Below are positions 8,066 to 16,852 of a stretch of DNA of 64,000 nt, piece after piece. Below the pieces are notes generated by a model. It made no database searches. It had not been told where the DNA came from and saw only the letters and a program-made list of their open reading frames with translations. The stretch comes from Micromonospora pisi (lineage in GTDB: Bacteria > Actinomycetota > Actinomycetes > Mycobacteriales > Micromonosporaceae), in assembly GCF_003633685.1 (NCBI RefSeq), contig NZ_RBKT01000001.1, positions 1,364,001 to 1,428,000 of the forward strand, in the 5' to 3' direction. Position numbers and translations under genes: made by a program. Within the stretch, counting starts at the first letter, position 1. Every line of letters begins with the position of its first letter.

Positions 8066-9223
8066 GTGCCGCCAGCCGCCGACCCCCTGGTGATCGGGCT
8101 CGATGTGGGCGGCAGCTCCACCCGGGCCGTGGTCGTCTCGTTAACGGGTGAACAACTCGGTTCCGGTGTGGCCGGTGGCGGCAACCCGGTCAGTCACGGC
8201 GTCGAACCGGCCGCCCGGCAACTCCGGGTCGCCCTGCGCGCCGCCCTCGCCGGACTGGACCCCGACCGGGTCCGGGCCGGCGCCATCGGCCTGGCCGGTG
8301 CCGGCCGACTCGACGCCGACCCGGCCGCCCGCGCCGCGTACGACCACGCCTGGCGCGACGCCGGCCTGCGCTGCCGGTACGCCGTACACGGCGACGCCCT
8401 GGTCGGCTACGCCTCGGCGACCGCCGTACCGGACGGCACCGTCCTGATCGCCGGCACCGGCGCCGTCGCGGCGCAGGTCCACCAGGTGCGCCTGAACCGG
8501 GTCGCGGACGGCCACGGCTGGCTGCTCGGTGATGCCGGCTCCGGTTTCTGGCTCGGCCGGGAGGCGGTCCGGCACACTCTGGCCGAACTCGACGCGCTCC
8601 CCTACCCACGGCCCGTCCCGCACCGCCCGCCGGGCGTGCTCGCCGGGCTGATCCTGCACGAACTGCTCGGCCCGGAACGGGTGATGCCCGGTGCGGCGCC
8701 GCCCGAACGGGGTCTCGATCCCCGGCAGCTCGATCCCCGGCAGCTCGATCCCCGGCAGACGGTACGGCGGGTGATCCAGACGGTGACCCGCCGACCCCCG
8801 GTCGAGCTGGCCCGACTCGCCCCGCTGGTCTTCCAGGCGGATCACGCGGGTGACCCGGCCGCCGGTGCGCTCATCTCCTCGGCCGCCGGACTGCTGGTCG
8901 AAAGCGTGGCCCGGATCCGCCCGGCGGGCGCGGTCACCCCGATCGTGCTCGGCGGCGGCCTGTTGACCCCGTTTCCCGACCCGGCCTCCGCTCCTGCGGC
9001 CGGCGGTCCCGACACCGACCGTTCCCCCGACGCCGCGCCCCCTGCCGGCGGGCCGCTGGCGCGGGTGGTCGGTCACCTGCTGACACGCCGCTGGCCGGCC
9101 GCTCCACTGCTCGCCGTCGGGGCGGAAAGCGCCGGCGCGATCGGCGCGGCCTGGCTCGCCGCCCGTACGCTGCCCGAGGTCACCGATCCGGTCGAACTGC
9201 ACGGGCGACTACTCCAGTACTGA
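8066..9223 (+). CDS. BadF/BadG-family sugar kinase, probable N-acetylglucosamine kinase
   Basis: A 385-residue actin-fold kinase. The phosphate-1 loop is LDVGGSSTRAVVV (residues 10-22), the phosphate-2/adenosine parts are LIAGTGAVAAQV (about 128) and GDAGSGFWLGREAV (about 153), and a C-terminal LGGGLL follows. This is the BadF/BadG/N-acetylglucosamine kinase family. It is divergent from the RpiR-SIS-ngcEFG operon and would phosphorylate the imported sugar. The GTG start has GGAG about five bases upstream. An unusual insert near residues 217-231 consists of three identical LDPRQ units. Confidence 0.75.
   Translation: MPPAADPLVIGLDVGGSSTRAVVVSLTGEQLGSGVAGGGNPVSHGVEPAARQLRVALRAALAGLDPDRVRAGAIGLAGAGRLDADPAARAAYDHAWRDAGLRCRYAVHGDALVGYASATAVPDGTVLIAGTGAVAAQVHQVRLNRVADGHGWLLGDAGSGFWLGREAVRHTLAELDALPYPRPVPHRPPGVLAGLILHELLGPERVMPGAAPPERGLDPRQLDPRQLDPRQTVRRVIQTVTRRPPVELARLAPLVFQADHAGDPAAGALISSAAGLLVESVARIRPAGAVTPIVLGGGLLTPFPDPASAPAAGGPDTDRSPDAAPPAGGPLARVVGHLLTRRWPAAPLLAVGAESAGAIGAAWLAARTLPEVTDPVELHGRLLQY
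8714..8758 (+). repeat. Three perfect 15-bp tandem repeats inside the kinase gene
   Basis: CTCGATCCCCGGCAG occurs three times head to tail, encoding LDPRQ x3. The frame is preserved because the unit is a multiple of three. Copy number could vary between strains by slippage. Confidence 0.95.
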
Positions 9224-9232
9224 TCAATGTCG

Positions 9233-9250
9233 GCCACGCCCGGGCGTGGC
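9233..9250. terminator. Perfect 18-bp GC palindrome after the kinase gene
   Basis: GCCACGCCCGGGCGTGGC reads the same on both strands and lies 10 bp after the kinase stop codon. It has no T-run, as is common for actinobacterial terminators. Confidence 0.55.
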
Positions 9251-9360
9251 TCAGTTCGAGGGCGATAAGGCTCGTCCTTCCCTGCCGAGGTGTGAACGGG
9301 CCCCGCGGTGACCTCGGCCGTTTGCCGACCCGGCGCACCGATCGGCCCTAGCCTGGTCAC

Positions 9361-10785
9361 ATGCGGCGTCGGCTGAGGCAGCTCGCCCGGAACACGCCCG
9401 CCGAACGGGAGCGCTACCTCGACCTGCTCCGCGCGCTGGCGATCGCCGCCGTGGTGATCGGCCACTGGCTGATCATCGTGATCGACTACGATCCGGCCGG
9501 CCGGCTCACCGGACGCTCGGCGCTGGTCGACATCCCCGCCGGCCGGCCGGGCACCTGGCTGTTCCAGGTCATGCCGATCTTCTTCCTGGTCGGCGGCTAC
9601 GCCAACGCCGCCTCGCTGAGCAGCCACCGGCGGCGCGGCGGACGGGCGGTCGACTGGCTGCTGGACCGCAACGCGCGCCTGCTGCGCCCCACCACCACGC
9701 TGATCCTGGTGCTGGCCTGCGCCGCGCTCGTCGCACGGCTGCTCGGGGCGGAGGCCGGGCAGGTACGCCAAGTGATCTGGTTCGCCACCATTCCGCTCTG
9801 GTTCCTCACCGCGTACCTGGCCGCAGTGGCGCTGACCCCGGTGACGTACGCCCTGCACCGGCGCTTCGGACTCGCCGTACCGCTGGTGCTGCTGGTGCTG
9901 GTGGCGGCGGGCGACGTGGCCCGGTTGACCGGCCCACGGGAGACCGCCAGTGGCAGCTTCCTCTTCGGCTGGCTCGCCATCCACCAGCTCGGGTACGCCT
10001 GGCGGGACGCCCGGACCGGCGCCGGACGCGGCAACGGGCTGCGTCGTACCCGACTGCCGATGGGTCGCCGGGTCGGCGTGGTCCTGCTGGTCGGCGGGTT
10101 CGCCGCGCTGCTGCTGCTGACGCTGGTCGGCCCGTACCCGGTCAGCATGGTCAACCTCCCGCGCCAGCGGGTGCAGAACATGTCCCCGCCGAGCCTCGCC
10201 CTGATCGCCAACGGGACCTGGCAGCTCGGCCTGATCCTGCTGCTGCGCGCCCGGGCGGAACACTGGCTGCGCCGGCCCCGACCCTGGCTGGTGGTGGTGG
10301 CCGCGAACGCGGTGGTGCTCACCGTCTTCCTCTGGCACATCACCGCCGCCGTGCTGCTGGTCGGCGCCCTGGACGCGGCGGGCGCGCTGCCGACCCCCAC
10401 GGTCGGCACCGGCGCCTGGTGGCTCTGGCGGCTGCCCTGGCTGGTCGCGCTCGCCGTGGTGCTGGCGATCCTGGTCGCCGTCTTCAGCCCGATCGAGATC
10501 CGGGGCGGGCGCCGATCCCGGATCTTCGCCAACCGGATCCCGACCCTCGGCGGGGCGGGCAGGGGGCGCGTCGCCGCCGTGGTCTTCCGGCCCGTACCCC
10601 GGACGACGCTCACCGGTCTCGCCCTGACGGCCGTGATCGCCGGGTTGCTCGACAACAGCCTGACCGCGAAGGACGCACCGGAGCCGCTCGGGCTGCCGGG
10701 CGCGGCTCTGGTCAGCTACCTGGCCGGCGCGGCGGTACTCCGCTGGCTCCGCTCACCGCCACCGGCAACGGCCCCCGCCAAGTGA
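9361..10785 (+). CDS. Acyltransferase-3 family membrane protein
   Basis: A 474-residue polytopic protein, about ten membrane segments. It starts with the acyltransferase-3 signature YLDLLRALAIAAVVIGHW, containing the catalytic Arg and His in the first helix, followed by FQVMPIFFLVGGYANA. Such enzymes O-acylate surface carbohydrates, peptidoglycan or small molecules at the membrane. It is monocistronic, with its stop 11 bp from the end of the convergent membrane-protein gene. The acceptor is unknown. Confidence 0.8.
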   Translation: MRRRLRQLARNTPAERERYLDLLRALAIAAVVIGHWLIIVIDYDPAGRLTGRSALVDIPAGRPGTWLFQVMPIFFLVGGYANAASLSSHRRRGGRAVDWLLDRNARLLRPTTTLILVLACAALVARLLGAEAGQVRQVIWFATIPLWFLTAYLAAVALTPVTYALHRRFGLAVPLVLLVLVAAGDVARLTGPRETASGSFLFGWLAIHQLGYAWRDARTGAGRGNGLRRTRLPMGRRVGVVLLVGGFAALLLLTLVGPYPVSMVNLPRQRVQNMSPPSLALIANGTWQLGLILLLRARAEHWLRRPRPWLVVVAANAVVLTVFLWHITAAVLLVGALDAAGALPTPTVGTGAWWLWRLPWLVALAVVLAILVAVFSPIEIRGGRRSRIFANRIPTLGGAGRGRVAAVVFRPVPRTTLTGLALTAVIAGLLDNSLTAKDAPEPLGLPGAALVSYLAGAAVLRWLRSPPPATAPAK

Positions 10786-10795
10786 CCAGATTCGG

Positions 10796-11521
10796 TCAAT
10801 GACTCGTCGCCAGCCTCGATCGACGCCAGCCCGGCAGACGGATCAGCGCAGCGACGACGGCGTACCCGGCCCAGGCGCCGGCGAGCGCCACCGGCCGAGT
10901 ACCGTCGCCGAGCCAGTGGTAGCCGGCGAGGAACCCGACCAGGGCCAGGCTGTTCGCGGCGAAGTGGCGGCTGAACTCGGCGAGGTCGCGGCGACTCTCG
11001 ATGGCGACCAGGACCCCGGAGTACGGAAACGTGACCACCATGCCCCGCAACTGCTGGCCGAGCAGCACGGTCACGGTCGAGCCGGCGAGCACCACCAGCA
11101 GCCGCAGTGGTGCCGGCAGGGCGTTGCGGGTCGGCTCCGGGGACGGCGTTGCGGCCCGCCGCCGCAGCCACATCATCACGGCCAGCCACAGGACGAGAAC
11201 ACAGCCGAGGGTGGGCGCGAACGGCAGCGGCCCGACCCGCAGCAGCAACGCGCTCAGCGCCAGGTAGACCCCGAGGCCGAGCAGGTCGGCGAGAAGGATC
11301 GGCAGCCCGAACCGGTGGTACGCGACGGTGACGGTGACGAAGAAGAGGTTCAGCCCGACCACACCGAGCAGTTGCGAGCCGTCGACCGGCAGATCGGCGC
11401 CGACCAACGCGATGGTCATCGGCAGCGGCAGGCTGTAGACGAACGCGCGCCACCGTACCGACCGGATCAGGGTGACCAGCCACACCACCGCGCTGACCAG
11501 CAGTACAGTCCCCCAGCTCAC
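10796..11521 (-). CDS. Polytopic membrane protein of unknown function
   Basis: A 241-residue protein with about six to seven hydrophobic segments and no family I recognise. Short loops are Arg-rich (MWLRRRA near residue 120), and the C-terminus is basic (LPGWRRSRLATSH). It begins with GTG at 11521 and overlaps the upstream gene by GTGA, so both are made from one message. The partner has a membrane anchor and a PLD-like domain, suggesting a two-protein membrane complex. Function unassigned. Confidence 0.6.
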   Translation of the reverse strand: MSWGTVLLVSAVVWLVTLIRSVRWRAFVYSLPLPMTIALVGADLPVDGSQLLGVVGLNLFFVTVTVAYHRFGLPILLADLLGLGVYLALSALLLRVGPLPFAPTLGCVLVLWLAVMMWLRRRAATPSPEPTRNALPAPLRLLVVLAGSTVTVLLGQQLRGMVVTFPYSGVLVAIESRRDLAEFSRHFAANSLALVGFLAGYHWLGDGTRPVALAGAWAGYAVVAALIRLPGWRRSRLATSH

Positions 11522-12390
11522 GACGGGAAGGTCGCGGCTCGGGCACAGGTCCGGTACGCCACCAGCAGCCGCCCGAGATCGTCGGAGTTGACCGAGAAGA
11601 TGTTCTCGATGATCTCCCCGTGCGGGCTCATCCGCGCCTCCCAGGCGCTCGTCCCGTCCCAGATCGCCAGGTTCAGGTCGAGGCTGCGGTCGACGGTGCC
11701 GTACGGCAGCAGCCCGACCCGTACCCCGGCCCGACGTTGGTCGTCGACCAGCTCACGAAACTCGTCGGTGTACTCGTGGTAGCCGAAGATCCGGGTGATC
11801 CGCACTCCCCGGGCGAGCGCCTCCAGGTTGAGCGTCCAGTAGTACCGGCCGATGTCGCTGCTCCACCAGCTCGACTCACCACCGGCCGGGGGCGCCACGT
11901 TCGCCATCGCGTGCACCTGGTCCACGCAGTCGCGCATCGCGCCGACGAGGTCGCGGTAGTCCGTACCCGGACGGATGATCCGGCCCGTACGCAGGTGTTC
12001 GGTCTCGATCCGGATCCGGTCGAACCGGGCGCGCGCCTCGGCCGCGACCGGCGTCTGCGGATAGCGCTCGATCGCCTCGCGGGTGCCGGTGACGATCGGC
12101 GCCAACGCCTCGGTCATCCACGGCGTCCCGGCGACCAGTCCGCGCAGCTCGAACCGCCGCTCGGACCGCGCGATCGAGTCCACCAGCAGCGAGATCGTGG
12201 TCCCCAGCAGGCCGGCGAGGAGCGACTCGACACCGGAGGCGGCGCCGGTGACGTCCAGCGCGATCGAGAGCGCCACGGAGAGGCCGATGCCGGTCACGGC
12301 GACCGGATCGGTGTGCGAGATCAACCGCACCAGCCGGCGGGCCGGGCGGACGTTGCGGGCAACGCGCTCGGGCACCCGGTATCCGGTCAT
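11518..12390 (-). CDS. Membrane-anchored protein with a PLD-like sensor domain (putative)
   Basis: A protein of about 290 residues. Two hydrophobic helices near residues 30-80 (VTGIGLSVALSIALDV, LLAGLLGTTISLLV) are followed by a soluble domain with the pattern ALARGVRITRIFGY ... AGVRVGLLPYGTVD ... NLAIWDGTSAWEAR ... GEIIENIFSV. This resembles the inactive phospholipase D-like sensor domain of several actinobacterial regulators; no HxK catalytic pair is visible. I chose ATG 12390 because GGAGGAAG lies just upstream; the frame extends to 12504 without a good ribosome site. It is divergent from murL and coupled to the membrane protein downstream. The family call is weak. Confidence 0.5.
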   Translation of the reverse strand: MTGYRVPERVARNVRPARRLVRLISHTDPVAVTGIGLSVALSIALDVTGAASGVESLLAGLLGTTISLLVDSIARSERRFELRGLVAGTPWMTEALAPIVTGTREAIERYPQTPVAAEARARFDRIRIETEHLRTGRIIRPGTDYRDLVGAMRDCVDQVHAMANVAPPAGGESSWWSSDIGRYYWTLNLEALARGVRITRIFGYHEYTDEFRELVDDQRRAGVRVGLLPYGTVDRSLDLNLAIWDGTSAWEARMSPHGEIIENIFSVNSDDLGRLLVAYRTCARAATFPS

Positions 12391-12582
12391 CGATCTTCCT
12401 CCCGGGCCTGGGACGGCCAGGCGGTCAGGTGGCCCCTGACCACCGCAAAAGCGGTGACAGTGACCTTCGGCGACATCAGGGCCGAGGGTAGGAGGGGCCG
12501 GCAACGCCGGACGGTGGCCAGGAATGCGGACGGATCACCCGGCTACGATCCGCGCGACGATCGGGCCGGACTACTATGGCCT

Positions 12583-13932
12583 GTGCGCAACGGACAACTC
12601 AGGCAGCTGACCGACTTTTCCTTTCCGTCGTACTCGGTCGACGTCGCCACCGGTACCGCATCGTTTGACTACGCTCTGTCCGGCCCGGGCGAGGAGCTGC
12701 GGTTCACCGAGGTAATCACCTTCCCGGTGCCGGCGACCCCGCCCTCGGCGGAAACCGAGGCGGCCTTCCGCCGGGTGCTGGAGTTGCTGCACCTGGTCGC
12801 CGGGGTGAGCTACTACAAGGTGGCGGCACCGCCCCGACTGCTGCTGCCCGCGCCGCTGGGCGAGGCGGCCGTCGCGCTGGTCACCGCCATCTACACCAAG
12901 GGCCTGGCCGAGTACGCCTACCGTAACGACCTGCCGTACGTGCTGGAACTGACGCCGACGGTGCCGGCGGGGCAGGTCCCGGAGCCGACGCCGCTGGACA
13001 ACTCCGACGGCCGTCCGCTCAGTGCGGTCGGCGGCGGCAAGGACTCGATCGTCAGCCTGGAGGCGCTGCGCCGCGCCGGTTTCGACCCGGTGCCGTTCTC
13101 GGTCAACCCCAACCCGGTGATCGTCTCGGTCAACCAGGCGTCCGGGCTCACCGCCCTGGCGGCCCGCCGCCGGATCGACCCGAAGCTCTTCGAGGTGAAC
13201 GCCGCCGGTGCGCTCAACGGGCACATCCCGGTCACCGCGATCAACTCGCTGATCGCGGTCGCCACCGCCGTGCTGCACGGGCTGGGGCCGGTGGTGATGT
13301 CCAACGAGCGCTCCGCCTCCGACCCGAACCTGCTCTGGAACGGCCACGAGATCAACCACCAGTGGTCCAAGGGGGTCGAGGCCGAAGGGCTGCTGCGGGA
13401 CGCGCTGGCCGGGCACGCCGGTCTGACCGAACCGTACTTCTCCCTGCTGCGTCCCCTGTCGGAGCTGCACATCGCCAAGCTCTTCGCCCAGTTCGACCGC
13501 TACGACGACGTGGTGACGAGCTGCAACGCGGCGTTCAGGTTGCACGACCCGAGCGCCCGCTGGTGTGGCGACTGCCCCAAGTGCCGCTTCGTCTTCCTGG
13601 CGCTCGCCCCGTTCATGCCCCGTGAGCGGCTGGTCAACATCTTCGGGGTGGACCTGCTGGACGACACCTACCAGGTGCCGGGTTACCTGGAACTGCTCGG
13701 CATCGACGCGCACAAGCCGTTCGAGTGCGTCGGTGAGGTCGAGGAGTCGGTGGTCGCGCTCGGGCTCCTCGCCGAGCAGGAGCAGTGGCGCGACGCGTCG
13801 GTGGTACGCGCGCTGGTCGCGGTGGTTCCGTCAGCGGCCTGGGCGACCGCCGCCGCCTCCGACGTCTTCACCCCGGGCGGCCCGAACTTCGTCCCGCCCA
13901 CGTACGCCAAGGCCCGCGCCGCCCTCGACTAG
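12583..13932 (+). CDS. murL: UDP-MurNAc-L-Ala-L-Glu epimerase MurL
   Basis: A 449-residue protein matching MurL, which converts the L-glutamate of UDP-MurNAc-L-Ala-L-Glu to D-glutamate using ATP, after MurD2 has added L-Glu. Seen here: LHLVAGVSYYK (about residue 70), the ATP pyrophosphatase loop SAVGGGKDSIVSLEA (about 145), HIPVTAINS, VVMSNERSAS, the cysteine block RWCGDCPKCRFVFLALAPFM (about 327) and HKPFECVGE. GTG 12583 gives the family's length and the family N-terminus (RQLTDFSFPSYSVD); no strong ribosome site precedes it. No murD2 is adjacent. In organisms using this pathway MurI may be absent. Confidence 0.85.
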   Translation: MRNGQLRQLTDFSFPSYSVDVATGTASFDYALSGPGEELRFTEVITFPVPATPPSAETEAAFRRVLELLHLVAGVSYYKVAAPPRLLLPAPLGEAAVALVTAIYTKGLAEYAYRNDLPYVLELTPTVPAGQVPEPTPLDNSDGRPLSAVGGGKDSIVSLEALRRAGFDPVPFSVNPNPVIVSVNQASGLTALAARRRIDPKLFEVNAAGALNGHIPVTAINSLIAVATAVLHGLGPVVMSNERSASDPNLLWNGHEINHQWSKGVEAEGLLRDALAGHAGLTEPYFSLLRPLSELHIAKLFAQFDRYDDVVTSCNAAFRLHDPSARWCGDCPKCRFVFLALAPFMPRERLVNIFGVDLLDDTYQVPGYLELLGIDAHKPFECVGEVEESVVALGLLAEQEQWRDASVVRALVAVVPSAAWATAAASDVFTPGGPNFVPPTYAKARAALD

Positions 13933-14030
13933 TTTTCCCTGGAGTTGCATGTCGTGAAGCTCCTTCGTCTCAGGTAGTCGCGTTGTGGTGTCAGGCCGAT
14001 GCACCTCGTGTCGAGCAGCACCAGTCAGGG

Positions 14031-15476
14031 TCAGAGGGGTGCGGGCAGCGTGCCGAGAACGCTCTCGACGCGGCGTGCCAGGGCAAGAAGCTCCTGGTCG
14101 TGGCCGTGCGCACCGTTCAGTTCGATCCCGGTCGGCAGTCCGCTGCTGGTCAGCCCTGCCGGGAGACTGATCCCCGGGATGCCGGCGCCGCTGGCAGGAA
14201 CCGTGTTCCTGGACAGGAAGAGATGCGTCACGGCTTCACCTGCGACGCTGAACTCCCACTGGTCAGCGATCGTCGGCGCGGGCGCAGGGGTGGTGGGGAG
14301 AATCAGGGCGTCGAACCCATCTCGTGCGAACACATCACCGAGCCGCTGCTGCAGCTTCGGACGATCGACGGCGAGAGTGGCGGCGTACTCCTCATCGGAG
14401 AGGTAAGCGGGGGCGCCCGGCACGACGGTGGCGCTCCACACCGCGTGGAGTTGCGGCTTGAGCCCGTGGTAGACGTCGTCGAACGACACCGGGTAGTCGT
14501 TTTCGCGGAGGAAACGGGTCACGGCCTGCTGCGTCTCACGGAGGAACAGGTTCCACGCCGTCCGGTCCGCAAGACCGGAGAAGTCGTCTCCGAGGTCGAT
14601 CTCGACCACTTCGGCGCCGGCGGCGCGCAGGCGGCGCACGGTCTCCCAGAACTGCTGCTCGACGTCGGAGGCGACGAGCTTGAGGTAGTACTCGGGGGCG
14701 TAGGCGAATCGCGCACCAGTGAGGCCAGAAGACTCAGACGGGGGAACGATCGCGCCGCGCCCGACAATCTGGTCGACCAGGATGCAGTCCTCGACGTTGC
14801 GAGCCAGGAGCCCCGTGGTATCGAGCACATGTGAGACCGGTGCTACTCCGCCGCGCGGCCACCGCCCGGTGGTCGGCTTGTAGCCGACGACACCGGTCAA
14901 GGCCGCAGGGATCCTGATCGAGCCGACAGTGTCTCCGCCAAACGCCGCCGGCACGATACGAGCGGCGACCGAGGCGGCCGAACCGCTTGAGGATCCGCCT
15001 GACAGGTGGTCCCGCTTGTACGGGTTGCGCACCTGTCCGTACTCGTCGTTGTGGCCGGTGACCCCGTACGACAGCTCGACGAGGTTGTTCTTGCCGAACA
15101 CAATCGCCCCGGCGGCTTTGACGGCGGTGACGGCCTCGGCGTCCGCCTCGGGAACGAACTCCTTGAGGGCCTTCAGGCCGAGCGTGGTGGGAAGATCCCG
15201 CGTCTGGTAGCTGTCCTTGATTCCCACCGGGACACCGAGCAGGGGTGCCGTGGAGCCAGCGGCGCGTGCCTTGTCGGCAACGTTGGCCGCCTCGAGCACA
15301 GCCGATTCGTCGATCGTGATGAACGAGCGGAGGTCCGAGTTCCTGCGTGCTTGGCGAAGGAGTGCGGCGGCGTAGGACTCGGCGGTGATGTCGCCGCGGC
15401 GGATCGCGGCGGCGGCAGCCGCGACGCCGAGCTCTGTGAGCTGGGTGTCGCCGGCTCGTGCTGTGTCGTCGAGCAT
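14031..15476 (-). CDS. Amidase of the GatA/AtzE signature family
   Basis: An amidase of about 481 residues. The Ser-Ser-Lys triad region is visible: GVPVGIKDSYQT (lysine near residue 82), the Gly-Ser stretch HLSGGSSSGSAASVA (near 155) and GGDTVGSIRIPAALTGVVG with the nucleophilic serine. It hydrolyses a carboxamide; related enzymes act on indoleacetamide or similar amides. ATG 15476 is preceded by GGAAG; a GTG at 15521 overlapping the upstream stop (GTGA) would add 15 residues. It is the second gene of a pair divergent from a TetR gene. GC is somewhat lower than in neighbours and codon use is less biased, consistent with transfer. Confidence 0.8.
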   Translation of the reverse strand: MLDDTARAGDTQLTELGVAAAAAAIRRGDITAESYAAALLRQARRNSDLRSFITIDESAVLEAANVADKARAAGSTAPLLGVPVGIKDSYQTRDLPTTLGLKALKEFVPEADAEAVTAVKAAGAIVFGKNNLVELSYGVTGHNDEYGQVRNPYKRDHLSGGSSSGSAASVAARIVPAAFGGDTVGSIRIPAALTGVVGYKPTTGRWPRGGVAPVSHVLDTTGLLARNVEDCILVDQIVGRGAIVPPSESSGLTGARFAYAPEYYLKLVASDVEQQFWETVRRLRAAGAEVVEIDLGDDFSGLADRTAWNLFLRETQQAVTRFLRENDYPVSFDDVYHGLKPQLHAVWSATVVPGAPAYLSDEEYAATLAVDRPKLQQRLGDVFARDGFDALILPTTPAPAPTIADQWEFSVAGEAVTHLFLSRNTVPASGAGIPGISLPAGLTSSGLPTGIELNGAHGHDQELLALARRVESVLGTLPAPL

Positions 15477-15517
15477 GACTTCTTCCTTTGGATCGTTGTG
15501 GGGCCGATTCGTCGCGC

Positions 15518-16060
15518 TCACTGGCTCACCGGACCGGCAAAGAGCGTGTCGGGTACGGGCACATCGAGGACCTGGAGCAAGTGGATGACTTTGCGGTCCA
15601 GTTCTTCCCCGACAGCCGTGATTTCCGGGGTGTCGAAGCTGGCGAACCGGGTGCTGGGCTGATCGATTGAGAACCGAGTGATGCCCAGCTCGTCGCGGTG
15701 GATCGCTGCCCGCAACGGGGCGTAGAGCATCACTGCCGGATCGTGCCGGTACATCCGCTCGGCGATGGTGTGGTTGCCCATCAGGTAGGCGGAGCAGTCA
15801 CCTGCGTCCCCGGCGAGCTGCATGGTGCCGCCGACGTCGGCGCTCCAGAACCGCATGAAGCCGTGCGGGGCGTTCTCCACCGCAGCGCGGAGAACAGTGT
15901 CCCAGTCGGCCCGGTCGGCGCGCAGCCGCTCCATGCGCTTCGTGTCCAGCACGGGCACGGCGGCCTCGTATCGAGCGCGGAAGTCCGCGAAGAACGCACC
16001 GGTGTCGATCGACCAGCGGACGACCTGATGGGGGACGGAGGTGAAGGTCTGGTCAGACAT
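15518..16060 (-). CDS. DUF302-like protein
   Basis: A 180-residue soluble protein. The C-terminal two thirds carry GTMQLAGDAGDCSAYLMGNH, then RHDPAVMLYAPLRAAIHRD and FSIDQPSTRFASF, which I recognise as a DUF302-type domain. No catalytic residues are assigned to this family. It is first in an operon with the amidase and starts 127 bp from the divergent TetR gene, with two operator-like sites between them. A heme- or small-ligand-binding role has been suggested for relatives, but nothing here decides that. Confidence 0.6.
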   Translation of the reverse strand: MSDQTFTSVPHQVVRWSIDTGAFFADFRARYEAAVPVLDTKRMERLRADRADWDTVLRAAVENAPHGFMRFWSADVGGTMQLAGDAGDCSAYLMGNHTIAERMYRHDPAVMLYAPLRAAIHRDELGITRFSIDQPSTRFASFDTPEITAVGEELDRKVIHLLQVLDVPVPDTLFAGPVSQ

Positions 16061-16112
16061 TCGGTGCTCGCGCCTCTCGAGTTCGCGGCAGCGGCCCCGG
16101 GGCCCCTAGCCA

Positions 16113-16134
16113 AAGTAAAATGGTCGATGTACTT
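16113..16134. promoter_or_regulatory. TetR operator copy 1
   Basis: A 22-bp site with outer arms AAGTA ... TACTT, centre ATGGTCGATG. It matches the second copy 47 bp away at 17 of 22 positions. It lies just upstream of the DUF302/amidase operon. Confidence 0.65.
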
Positions 16135-16159
16135 CGCACTGTAACCCATCATCCGCACC

Positions 16160-16181
16160 AAGTAAAACGATCGCTATACTT
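16160..16181. promoter_or_regulatory. TetR operator copy 2
   Basis: A 22-bp near-palindrome with arms AAGTA ... TACTT around a central CGATCG; 18 of 22 positions are symmetric. It ends five bases before the TetR start codon, so binding here would block the regulator's own transcription or initiation. Confidence 0.7.
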
Positions 16182-16186
16182 TGGGG

Positions 16187-16852
16187 ATGGCTACAGCTGA
16201 GGCGACCGCTCCCGCATCGAGAGGCGGCCGGGGTGCGCGGGACAGGATCTTGAAGGCTGCCGTCGAGCTCTTCTCGCGTGATGGCATCCATGCGACCGGC
16301 ATCGCGAAGCTGACGGGCGCGGCCCACGTATCGACGCGAACCCTGTATCAGCACTTCCCGAGCAAGGAAGCGCTGGTGAGCGCCTACCTCGAACGCATCG
16401 AATCCGAGCCGGACGGGCCAGCACAGGTCGAAACCGCTCTGCAGCGCGAAGATCTGACTCCGCGCGAACGACTCATCGAGCTCTTCGCGGAGGGCTCGGA
16501 CGATTCCCGGTCAGAAGCCGTGGTGAGAGGCTGCCCGTTCCACAACGCCGTGGTCGAAGCGGCCGGGACGATGCCCGAGGCGACAGCCTTCGTCGAACGC
16601 CACAAGAAAGAGCTCACTGCGAGACTGATCGACAACGCCGCGGCGGCAGGCGCCCACGACCCGGAGGACCTTGGCCGCCAGCTCGCAGTCCTGTTCGAGG
16701 GAGCGCGAGCTCTGTCGACCTCGCTGAACGACCCACGCCCATTCCAAGACGCCCGAACCCTCGCGACCATGCTGATCGAGCAGGCCACCGGTCACGCCGA
16801 CGAGGCGCCGCACCGCACAGACGCTCCGCCGCGCCTAATATCTCGTAATTGA
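16187..16852 (+). CDS. TetR/AcrR-family regulator
   Basis: About 221 residues. The N-terminal helix-turn-helix is typical: RDRILKAAVELFSRDGIHAT ... GIAKLTGAAHVSTRTLYQHFPSKEAL (residues 20-68). The C-terminal ligand domain contains GCPFHNAVVEAAG. I prefer ATG 16187 to the upstream TTG 16181. It is divergent from the DUF302-amidase pair, with two near-identical palindromes in the gap, so it most likely represses both itself and that operon until a small ligand, perhaps the amidase substrate, binds. The gene is followed directly by an IS remnant. Confidence 0.85.
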   Translation: MATAEATAPASRGGRGARDRILKAAVELFSRDGIHATGIAKLTGAAHVSTRTLYQHFPSKEALVSAYLERIESEPDGPAQVETALQREDLTPRERLIELFAEGSDDSRSEAVVRGCPFHNAVVEAAGTMPEATAFVERHKKELTARLIDNAAAAGAHDPEDLGRQLAVLFEGARALSTSLNDPRPFQDARTLATMLIEQATGHADEAPHRTDAPPRLISRN

